From Pseudomonadales bacterium (GTDB lineage Bacteria > Pseudomonadota > Gammaproteobacteria > Pseudomonadales > Azotimanducaceae), in contig JANQPF010000026.1 of assembly GCA_028285415.1 (NCBI GenBank), positions 124,001 through 188,000 of the forward strand: 64,000 nucleotides of DNA. Reading direction: 5' to 3'. Under the pieces are notes generated by a model that had not been told where the DNA came from, searched no databases, and was given only the letters and a program-made list of their open reading frames with translations. A program made the translations under genes and the position numbers. This document shows, piece after piece, positions 52,815 to 60,300 of the stretch. Position 1 is the stretch's first letter; each line of letters begins with the position of its first letter.

Positions 52815-53825
52815 ATGCGCGCGCAAATTCTCGAGGTGCTGCAACCGCTGACCGAATCTTCGACGCCGCTGCGCTGGGCGGAAATGCCCACCCCGCAGCC
52901 AGGACCCGGAGAGGTGCTGCTGCACGTGCGTGCCTGCGGGGTTTGTCATACTGAGCTGGACGAAATAGAAGGACGTCTGGTACCTGCCGAACTGCCGATC
53001 ATTCCTGGTCATCAAGTCATCGCGGAAGTGGCCGGGCTTGGCGAAGGCACCAGCGGAGTGGCACTGGGAGATCGGGTAGGCGTTGGCTGGATCCATCATT
53101 CCGACGGCACGCCACTCGAGAACCTGAGTTCAGCATTTGTCGCCACCGGATGTGACGCGCACGGCGGCTACGCGCAATTCATGACCGTCCCCGCGGCCTA
53201 CGTCGTGCCAATACCCGAGGCATACACGGATGCGGAGGCTGCGCCGCTCCTTTGTGGCGGCGCTATCGGCTATCGCGCGCTGCGATTGACCAACCTGATC
53301 GATGGCCAGCCGCTGGGACTCACCGGCTTTGGTGGTTCCGCGCATCAAGTGCTACACCTGGCGCGCCACCTGTTCCCCGCTTCGCCCGTTTACGTGTTTG
53401 CCCGGGACGCCGAAGTCCGCCGGTTTGCCCTGTCGCTTGGCGCAGACTGGAGCGGAGATACCACAGATACGCCGCCCCGGCCGCTGCAGGCAATCATCGA
53501 CACCACACCGGCATGGCGCCCTGTGGTTGCTGCAATGGCAGCTCTGGTCCCGGGAGGGCGGCTTGTCATCAATGCCATACGGAAAGAAAAAGCGGATCAG
53601 GAAGCCCTGCAGGATCTCAGCTACCACGAACATTTGTGGCTCGAACGGGAGATCAAGAGCGTCGCGAACATCACCCACAGAGACATTCGCGAATACCTGC
53701 CGATTGCCGCAGCAGCGGGCATTCGACCGACCGTGGAAACTTACCCGCTGAAAGACGCCAACCAGGCGTTGCTCGATCTGAAGTTCCGGCCAACCCGGGG
53801 TGCCAAAGTGCTCATCGTGGACTAG
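52815..53825 (+). CDS. Zinc-binding alcohol dehydrogenase-family protein lacking the structural-zinc lobe
   Basis: A 336-residue medium-chain dehydrogenase. Catalytic zinc ligands appear intact: Cys in GVCHTELDE, His-Gln in GHQVIAEV and Cys in APLLCGGAIGYR. NAD site GFGGSAHQ (in place of the usual GxGGxG). The four cysteines that bind structural zinc in related ADHs are absent; the segment reads VGWIHHSDGTPLENLSS and is shorter. It is probably still a reductase or dehydrogenase with an altered oligomer. ATG 52815 is preferred over ATG 52785 on family length. Confidence 0.88.
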   Translation: MRAQILEVLQPLTESSTPLRWAEMPTPQPGPGEVLLHVRACGVCHTELDEIEGRLVPAELPIIPGHQVIAEVAGLGEGTSGVALGDRVGVGWIHHSDGTPLENLSSAFVATGCDAHGGYAQFMTVPAAYVVPIPEAYTDAEAAPLLCGGAIGYRALRLTNLIDGQPLGLTGFGGSAHQVLHLARHLFPASPVYVFARDAEVRRFALSLGADWSGDTTDTPPRPLQAIIDTTPAWRPVVAAMAALVPGGRLVINAIRKEKADQEALQDLSYHEHLWLEREIKSVANITHRDIREYLPIAAAAGIRPTVETYPLKDANQALLDLKFRPTRGAKVLIVD

Positions 53826-53844
53826 GGGCGTATCACGCCGATAC

Positions 53845-54714
53845 TCATAGAAACTGTTGCGGTCGCATGGCCATCCCGCCGAGGCGTGCAAGAAGGGCTT
53901 CGTACTCCGCCCGGGGTGCGCCACGCCACTCCAGCGCGTCGAAGCTTTCAGCCAGCGGCACATCGGTACGCAGCGTCGCCAGCTGCTTGTAAAGAAGCGC
54001 AGCCTCGCGTTCGGCTGCGAGCGTCGCCGCCAGGCGCTTGGCGCCCCGCACCTTCGCCTGCCAGTCGGCCGGATCTTCCGGGATGGCCTCGATTGAGCCG
54101 TGCGCGTTCAAGAGCGCCGCCGCCGTTTTTGCCCCGAACCCGGCAAGTCCCGGAATGCCGTCTGCGGTATCGCCCACCAGCGCCAGCCAGTCCGGCACGA
54201 GCTCGGGTACCACGCCGTTGCGCGCGACAACGCCCGCGTGATCAATTTCGCGATCGCGGATGCGATCGACCTGCACCACGCTGCGATCGACCACGCACTG
54301 GCCGAGATCTTTGTCCGGCGTCATGATCCTGACCTGCTCCACGCGGGACCGGTACTTCACCGCCGCGCTGGCAAGCGCATCGTCCGCTTCAAACTCAGCC
54401 ATCGACCAGACGACAATCCCGAGCGATCGCACCGCGTCTTCGACGAGATCCATTTGCGCCACCAGCACGGGCTCCATGTCTGATCCGTCTTTGTAACCGT
54501 CGAAGAGATCGTTGCGGAAAGATTCGATCGGGTTATCGAAGGCAACAGCCAGATGGGTGACACCTTCAGCGGGGTCCGCAAGCAGACTGAGGAGCGAGCT
54601 CATCACACCGGTTGTGGCCTTGACGTCCTGGCCCGATGGGCTCATCTTGCCCGGCCGCTTAGAGAAGTGCGCCCGGTACAGCTCGAACGTGCCATCAACG
54701 ACATGCAGGCGCAT
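53845..54714 (-). CDS. 5'-3' exonuclease / FEN-type nuclease
   Basis: A 289-residue nuclease of the Pol I N-terminal/T5 FEN superfamily, here as a stand-alone gene. Metal-binding acidic residues: VDGTFELYRAHF, EFEADDALAS (cluster), MTPDKDLGQCV and LVGDTADGIPGLAGFGAKTAAAL (helix-hairpin-helix DNA-binding loop with D/D). It cleaves 5' flaps or exonucleolytic 5' ends. The start ATG 54714 follows TTG 54717. Function may be repair or RNA-primer removal in addition to Pol I. Confidence 0.92.
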   Translation of the reverse strand: MRLHVVDGTFELYRAHFSKRPGKMSPSGQDVKATTGVMSSLLSLLADPAEGVTHLAVAFDNPIESFRNDLFDGYKDGSDMEPVLVAQMDLVEDAVRSLGIVVWSMAEFEADDALASAAVKYRSRVEQVRIMTPDKDLGQCVVDRSVVQVDRIRDREIDHAGVVARNGVVPELVPDWLALVGDTADGIPGLAGFGAKTAAALLNAHGSIEAIPEDPADWQAKVRGAKRLAATLAAEREAALLYKQLATLRTDVPLAESFDALEWRGAPRAEYEALLARLGGMAMRPQQFL

Positions 54715-54947
54715 CAATATATGTCCCGGAGTGAAGTATCGCGAAGTTACCTGCCACGGCAGCCGCCATGCAAGTGCGTGTTCGTAGTCTGCGATCAGAG
54801 CAAGGCGGCTTACTTAGTTTAGATTTTCATGACAATTTGACGAACACACTGCGATTGAGACAAAAGTCGTGCATTTCTCTCAAGTTGTCATCAAATCGAA
54901 ATCCCCTGCCCCTAGTGTCGTTCGCCTAATTCGCAAGGGGAAACCAA

Positions 54948-57257
54948 TTGAAATCAAACTCTTTGGCATTTGCTGTGGTCGCGGGTCTGCTATTGGGACA
55001 ATCCGCTCTGGCAGATCGAACAAGTCAATCCGGCGGCGCGTTCCAACGCATTGCGACTTACCCCACCTTCATGACAACCGGCAACATCGATAACGAGTCT
55101 GCACCGGAAATCGTAGATGCCACCGCGGATGGTAACACCCTGGTTTACACCGATTCGCCACAGGAAGCCCTGGGTATCGTAGATATCACCAAACCTGACG
55201 CGCCGGCACCGATTGGGCTCATACCCCTCGAGGGAGAACCGACTTCAGTGGCCGTGAAAGGCGGTTACGCGTTAGCAGCCGTCAACACCAGTCTTGATTT
55301 CATCAACGTCAGCGGTCTCCTCCAGGTCGTCGATATCGCGTCACAAACGATTGTGCGCAGCATCGAGCTTGGCGGTCAGCCAGACGCCATCGACGTTAGT
55401 CCAGACGGACAATACGCCGCCATCGCAATCGAGAACGAGCGCGACGAAGACCTGGGCGATGGCGAGCCTCCTCAAGCGCCTGCAGGCTTTCTGACCATTG
55501 TCGATCTGGCCGGTCCCGTGGAGCAATGGTCAACGCGCGCGGTTGACCTCACTGGACTTGCTGACCTCTTTCCCGAGGATCCGGAACCCGAGTACGTCGA
55601 CATCAACACGGCTAACGTTGCTGTGGTGAGCTTTCAGGAAAACAACCATCTGGCGCTCGTCGACTTGAAGAGCGGCAAGATCGTGAACGACTTCACTGCG
55701 GGCAGCGTCGATCTAGAGCAGATTGATATCAACGAAGAAGACATCATTACACTGACGGACGCACTCGACCAGGTAGCGCGGGAGCCTGACGGTGTTGCAT
55801 GGATTTCGAAAAACGCCTTTGCAACGGCTGACGAAGGAGATCTCTTCGGTGGCAGCAGGGGTTTTACGCTCTTCAATACAACGGGTGACGCGCTGTTCGA
55901 ATCGGGTAACAGCGTCGATCACGCCACCGTTCGAATCGGTCACTACCCAGAAGACCGCTCTGCCAACAAGGGCAACGAACCGGAAAACGTCGAGTTTGGG
56001 ATCTTTGGCAAGCACAAAATGCTGTTCGTCGGTTCTGAGCGCTCCAGCGTCGTGCTGGCTTACCGACTCCGAGGCGGCAAGCTCCCGGTGCCGCGGCTGT
56101 CTCAGATCCTGCCCGCCAACATCGGTCCCGAAGGTCTGCTTGCTATTCCACAACGCGGGCTCTTCGTTGCGGCTTCTGAAGAAGACGATCGAGACGCCAA
56201 ATTCCGCGGTTCCCTGAACATCTACCAGTGGCAGGATGGCGCTCCCAGCTATCCGACCCTGATCTCCCGAAATGGCGCGGCGGGCACGCCCATTCCGTGG
56301 GGTGCACAATCCGCACTGGCGGCATCCAAGAACAAGCCCGACCTGGTGTATTCGGTCCACGACAGCTTCTATCGGAAGAGCCGGATCTTTGCGATAAAAA
56401 TCAACCGGTTCCCCGCGCGAATCGTTCGAGATCTGGAGCTTGTCGACACCAACGGCGCCATTGCGGCCATTGAGGCTGAAGCCTCAGCGTACGTTGCTGA
56501 CAACGGTCTGTCGGATCAGGTGGACGGCATCAAGTCACTGGTCAACGAAGACGGTACGGTCAATCTCGATCTCGAAGGCATCGCGGTACGGGCAGACGGC
56601 GGATTTATCGTCGCTTCCGAGGGTTCCGGCGCCATTGGTGATGACGGGCGGGCGTTTTCGCCCAACATCGTCGCCTGGGTCGATCGCCAGGGCAACGTCG
56701 AGCGGGCGGTCACGCTGCCAGGTGCTCTGGCAAACGCCGGGCAGCGCCGCTTTGGCCTCGAAGGTGTCACAATTGCGGACGGCAGCGTCTACGTTGCCTT
56801 TCAACGCGCCTGGCCCGACGCGGGCGACCCCGGCGAGTACGCCAGGATCGGCAGACTCGATGGCAAAGGTGACTGGCGCTTCGCGTATTACCCGCTGGAT
56901 GCAGTCGAATCACCGAACGGCGGCTGGATTGGTCTCTCTGAGATTGCGGCGATCGGCAAAGACGCGTTTCTTGTTGTCGAGCGCGACAACCAGGGTGGAC
57001 CGGACGCGCGCGTGAAACGCGTCTATGAAGTCTCTACGGCCGGGGTCCAATTTGCTCCCGACGGCGAGCCTTTCCCGATACTCGAGAAGTCGCTGGTTCG
57101 CGATCTCATGCCGGACCTCGCAGCACCCGGTGGCGCCATTATCGAGAAGGTCGAAGGCCTGACCCAGCTTGCAAACGGAGACCTGCTGATTTCCACCGAC
57201 AACGACGGTGTCGACGACTCCAGCGGAGAAACCCAGCTCATCCGCATCACGCCGTGA
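54948..57257 (+). CDS. Exported phytase-like esterase / beta-propeller protein
   Basis: A 769-residue secreted protein with a signal peptide (LAFAVVAGLLLGQSALA). The N-terminal half looks like a beta-propeller (LGIVDITKPDAPAPIG, LLQVVDIASQTIVRS, QPDAIDVSPDGQY). The C-terminal half has the esterase-like phytase pattern (LEGIAVRADGGFIVASEGSG, FGLEGVTIADGSVYVAFQR, VEGLTQLANGDLLISTDNDG). It may hydrolyse phosphoesters or bind a ligand; the activity is not certain. The start is TTG 54948 after AAGGGG at a spacing of 9; no ATG gives the signal peptide. Confidence 0.85.
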   Translation: MKSNSLAFAVVAGLLLGQSALADRTSQSGGAFQRIATYPTFMTTGNIDNESAPEIVDATADGNTLVYTDSPQEALGIVDITKPDAPAPIGLIPLEGEPTSVAVKGGYALAAVNTSLDFINVSGLLQVVDIASQTIVRSIELGGQPDAIDVSPDGQYAAIAIENERDEDLGDGEPPQAPAGFLTIVDLAGPVEQWSTRAVDLTGLADLFPEDPEPEYVDINTANVAVVSFQENNHLALVDLKSGKIVNDFTAGSVDLEQIDINEEDIITLTDALDQVAREPDGVAWISKNAFATADEGDLFGGSRGFTLFNTTGDALFESGNSVDHATVRIGHYPEDRSANKGNEPENVEFGIFGKHKMLFVGSERSSVVLAYRLRGGKLPVPRLSQILPANIGPEGLLAIPQRGLFVAASEEDDRDAKFRGSLNIYQWQDGAPSYPTLISRNGAAGTPIPWGAQSALAASKNKPDLVYSVHDSFYRKSRIFAIKINRFPARIVRDLELVDTNGAIAAIEAEASAYVADNGLSDQVDGIKSLVNEDGTVNLDLEGIAVRADGGFIVASEGSGAIGDDGRAFSPNIVAWVDRQGNVERAVTLPGALANAGQRRFGLEGVTIADGSVYVAFQRAWPDAGDPGEYARIGRLDGKGDWRFAYYPLDAVESPNGGWIGLSEIAAIGKDAFLVVERDNQGGPDARVKRVYEVSTAGVQFAPDGEPFPILEKSLVRDLMPDLAAPGGAIIEKVEGLTQLANGDLLISTDNDGVDDSSGETQLIRITP

Positions 57258-57264
57258 CTCCTCT

Positions 57265-57291
57265 GCGGCAGGATCTCCCCGATCCCGCCGC
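57265..57291 (+). terminator. Terminator-like hairpin after the phytase-like gene
   Basis: An 11-bp stem with one mismatch (57265-57275 pairs with 57281-57291) and loop TCCCC, starting 8 bp after the stop codon. A pyrimidine-rich but not T-rich tract follows, so intrinsic termination is not assured. Confidence 0.42.
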
Positions 57292-57466
57292 CCCGCTTCC
57301 CCCTGCCTCCCAGTCCCCGCAGAACCTCTGGCACCACGCAACTGATTTACTTACAGTAGTCCTTCAATCCGCGCGTAGTCAGGGGAGACTAGGCGCTCCG
57401 CCCGCGCAAACAACGCTGGCGTCGGTGTTAACTGTCCGCATGAACGACTGACAAAAGAGGAAACGC

Positions 57467-57814
57467 ATGATTATCGTTGTCGCCGCCCTTGAGTTCGAAA
57501 ACGAAGCAGATCGCAACCACGCCGTGGAAATCACAAAAGACGTGCAGATGGCGACCCGCGTCGAAGAGGCCGGCTGCCGGGACTACTGCTTCGCCCCTGA
57601 TCCTTCGGTACCGACGCGGATCCAGGTGTATGAGCTGTGGGAAGACAGTGACAGCCTTGCTGCCCACTTCAAACATGCCAACTATGACAAAATGGTGGAA
57701 CTGCTGGGTTCCGCAAATATCAAGGAGAGCATCAACCAGGCTTATCTGGTCGAACGCGGCGAACCCGTGTATGGCCCTAACGGCGAGCGCAAAACGGCGT
57801 TTTTCCAGGACTGA
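57467..57814 (+). CDS. Antibiotic biosynthesis monooxygenase-like (ABM) protein
   Basis: A 115-residue dimeric alpha-beta barrel protein. The ABM pattern is visible: IIVVAALEF, RVEEAGCRDYCFAPDPS, RIQVYELWEDSDSLAAHF and HANYDKMVELLG. These heme/quinol monooxygenase-fold enzymes act on small aromatic or quinoid compounds. AAAAGAGGAAACGC precedes ATG 57467. It is 15 bp from the amidohydrolase gene and likely in its operon. Confidence 0.9.
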   Translation: MIIVVAALEFENEADRNHAVEITKDVQMATRVEEAGCRDYCFAPDPSVPTRIQVYELWEDSDSLAAHFKHANYDKMVELLGSANIKESINQAYLVERGEPVYGPNGERKTAFFQD

Positions 57815-57829
57815 TACCCGGAGCCGGAT

Positions 57830-59038
57830 ATGGCGGACCAGATATTTACCAACGCGACGCTTTTCACCGGCACAAGCGACGACGCCGTTACGGAGGCTTC
57901 TGTCTGGATCGGCGACGGCATCGTGCGTTACGCCGGCCCCGCGGCCGACCTTCCTCCAGGTGCCGAGGGCACGCCGATCGACGTAGCCGGCAAGTTCATC
58001 ATGCCCGGCATGACCGAAACTCATGCACACTTGTCATTTGCCGACGCGTCACCGTTTGCAATCGGCGAGACGCCAGTCGAGCAGGCAACCATCACCGCGG
58101 TACGCAATGCGGCTCTCATGCTCGAGGCGGGTTTCACATCAGCCGTCAGCTTCGGTTCCACCTACAAGATCGACGTAGCCCTGCGCGAGGCAATCAATAG
58201 CGGGCGAATCGTCGGGCCGCGCCTCCTCGCCGCCGGGCGCGATCTCGGGGCCACCGCCAGCAACGTCGACTCCGGCGGCGGTTTGAGCCAGATCGCTGAC
58301 GGACCCTGGGCGCTGCGCAAAGCCGTCCGCGAGCAGCGTAAGCTCGGCGTAGACGTCGTGAAAGTCTTCATCGACGGCGAGAACATCAATCCCACCAACC
58401 CTCCGGGAGAGCTTTCTTTCACAGACGAAGAAGTCAACGCGGTGGTAGACGAGGCCCACCGGCGTCGGATGAGAGTTGCCTGCCATGCCCGCTCGGCGGC
58501 CGCTGTAAAACAAGCCGTGCGCGCCGGCGTCGACTACATCGGCCACGCGAACTATCTGGACGACGAAGCGGTCGACCTGCTGGCTGAACAGCGCGACCGC
58601 GTGTTCGTGGGACCGGCCATCGCCTGGGAAGTGCAATATCTGAACCACTGCGAGTCACTCGGCATCAGCAGGGAAACGGTCTGCCAGCAAGGTTACGAAC
58701 GCGAAATTGAAGCTACCGTCGTTACCGTGGAAAAACTACGGTCCGCCGGCGTGCGCCTGGTTGTCGGGGGCGACTACGGGATCAGCATCGCACCTCACGG
58801 TACGTATGCAAAAGATCTCGAATACTTTGTCGATCTGTTTTCCATGTCTCCTGCCGAGGCGTTACGCTGCGCAACGCAGAACGGCGGTCTGGCAATGGAT
58901 CCAAACGGCCGCCTGGGTACCTTGTCACCGGATAGCCACGCCGATTTCCTCATCGTCGACGGCAATCCTCTGGACGACATACGGATTCTGCAGGACCACT
59001 CCCGCCTTCAAGTCTTCAAAGGCGGAGTTTCCCTCTGA
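57830..59038 (+). CDS. Amidohydrolase family protein
   Basis: A 402-residue metal-dependent hydrolase (imidazolonepropionase/prolidase-like amidohydrolases). Metal site: HxH in TETHAHLSF, a lysine in VVKVFIDG, His in ACHARS and GHANYL, and Asp in VGGDYGIS. C-terminal composite beta-sandwich ends SHADFLIVDGNPLDD. The substrate is unknown; related enzymes cleave cyclic amides, dipeptides or lactones. Its stop overlaps the start of the MFS gene. Confidence 0.93.
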   Translation: MADQIFTNATLFTGTSDDAVTEASVWIGDGIVRYAGPAADLPPGAEGTPIDVAGKFIMPGMTETHAHLSFADASPFAIGETPVEQATITAVRNAALMLEAGFTSAVSFGSTYKIDVALREAINSGRIVGPRLLAAGRDLGATASNVDSGGGLSQIADGPWALRKAVREQRKLGVDVVKVFIDGENINPTNPPGELSFTDEEVNAVVDEAHRRRMRVACHARSAAAVKQAVRAGVDYIGHANYLDDEAVDLLAEQRDRVFVGPAIAWEVQYLNHCESLGISRETVCQQGYEREIEATVVTVEKLRSAGVRLVVGGDYGISIAPHGTYAKDLEYFVDLFSMSPAEALRCATQNGGLAMDPNGRLGTLSPDSHADFLIVDGNPLDDIRILQDHSRLQVFKGGVSL

Positions 59039-60300
59039 ACGACGCCACAGGCTCAGAGCTCAGACGCGGCTGGTTTCTGGTCCTGTCTGCCGGCGCCGGC
59101 GTGGCGCTCAGTTCACTCGTTCTGCCCTATTACTCCGTTGGCGCGCTGGTTGTGCCCATCACCGAAGAACTCGGCTGGACGCGCGCGCAGTTTCAGACTG
59201 CAATTCTCTTCAGCTCAGGACTCGGGGTCATCACGTCACCCATTGTCGGCTGGCTGTGCGACCGCTATGGGGCGCGGCGAGTTGCCTTACCCAGCATCCT
59301 GGGTCTGACGCTTGGGTTTGTGCTGGCAGCGAGCCAGAACGGGGCGCTGTGGATGCTGTACCTCGCCTACGCGGTGATGGCCGTCCTTGGGGCCGGAACC
59401 ATCCCGGTCACCTGGACCAGGGCGATAACAACCAACTTCTTCAAGCAGCGGGGACTGGCGCTGGGCCTTGCCCTGACCGGCACCGGAATATGCGGCGTGC
59501 TCATACCCCAATACGCCACGTGGCTGGTGGAAATTGCCGGGTGGCGCGGTGCTTACGTCGGCATTGCGCTGCTGCCGCTCCTCATCGCCCTGCCACTCGT
59601 TTTCTTCGGATTTCGACCCCGGGAACGCCATCACCACGACGATCAGGCTGTGGCAGCACCCCACGAAACCGGTCTGACTCTGAAGCAAGCCACGCGCGGT
59701 TATCGCTTCTGGGTGCTGTTGTTGTCCATTTTTGTGGTTTACATGGCGCTGTCCGGGATTGGCGCCAATCTCTATCCCGCAGTCACCGACGCCGGCATGA
59801 GTAACAGCAATGCCGCCACCGTCATGAGCGTCTTCGGCGGCGCCATCATTTTCGGCCGGCTTCTGGTTGGATATCTGGTCGACAAGTTCTGGGCACCGGC
59901 GGTGGCCTCAATATCCATGCTGTTACCCACCATCGGCTGCTGGCTCATGATCGACCCGCAGAACTTCTGGGCCGCGGCGACGGCGGCAGCGCTACTGGGT
60001 CTGGCGGCGGGTGCGGAACTGGACCTGATGTCTTTCCTTGCGGCCAAATACTTCGGCCTCAAACACTATGCAAAGATTTACGCGGTGCTCTACATGGCGC
60101 TGGCCACGTGTTCCGGAACCGCGCCCCTCTTGTTCGCCACGGTGTACGATCGGGCCGGCAGCTACTCGGTCGGCTTCATGATCGCGCTGGGCCTTTTCCT
60201 GGTGGGCGCCGCGACCGTGTTGCTGCTCGGGCGCTATCCGCCTGAGGGCTCGCTGGAAGCCGCGGGTGCAAAGACCAGCAACACGTTGCCGGGCTCGTGA
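59035..60300 (+). CDS. MFS transporter, probably starting at CTG
   Basis: A 421-residue major facilitator protein, monocarboxylate-porter-like: GWFLVLSAGAGVALSS begins TM1, GWTRAQFQTAILFSSGLGVITSPIVGWLCDRYGARR is TM2-loop motif A, and SVFGGAIIFGRLLVGYLVDKF is the second-half equivalent. GTG 59101 would cut TM1. The only upstream codon that restores it is CTG 59035, which overlaps the amidohydrolase TGA (CTGA) and has GGCGGAG seven bases upstream. It probably imports the substrate of the amidohydrolase or Rieske/PQQ enzymes. Its last 67 bp overlap the convergent PQQ gene. Confidence 0.9.
   Translation: MNDATGSELRRGWFLVLSAGAGVALSSLVLPYYSVGALVVPITEELGWTRAQFQTAILFSSGLGVITSPIVGWLCDRYGARRVALPSILGLTLGFVLAASQNGALWMLYLAYAVMAVLGAGTIPVTWTRAITTNFFKQRGLALGLALTGTGICGVLIPQYATWLVEIAGWRGAYVGIALLPLLIALPLVFFGFRPRERHHHDDQAVAAPHETGLTLKQATRGYRFWVLLLSIFVVYMALSGIGANLYPAVTDAGMSNSNAATVMSVFGGAIIFGRLLVGYLVDKFWAPAVASISMLLPTIGCWLMIDPQNFWAAATAAALLGLAAGAELDLMSFLAAKYFGLKHYAKIYAVLYMALATCSGTAPLLFATVYDRAGSYSVGFMIALGLFLVGAATVLLLGRYPPEGSLEAAGAKTSNTLPGS

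Noticed and set aside
53827-53839. GGCGT-ATC-ACGCC hairpin after the ADH gene
   Set aside because: Only 5 bp of stem and no T tract.
54830-54947. Possible Pho box before the phytase-like gene
   Set aside because: TTGTCATCAAA looks like one half-site, but no second half at the 11-bp period is present, so I do not claim phosphate control.
58707-59804. 365-codon plus-strand frame across the amidohydrolase/MFS junction
   Set aside because: Arg/Pro/His-rich, out of frame with two recognised proteins and without a start signal.
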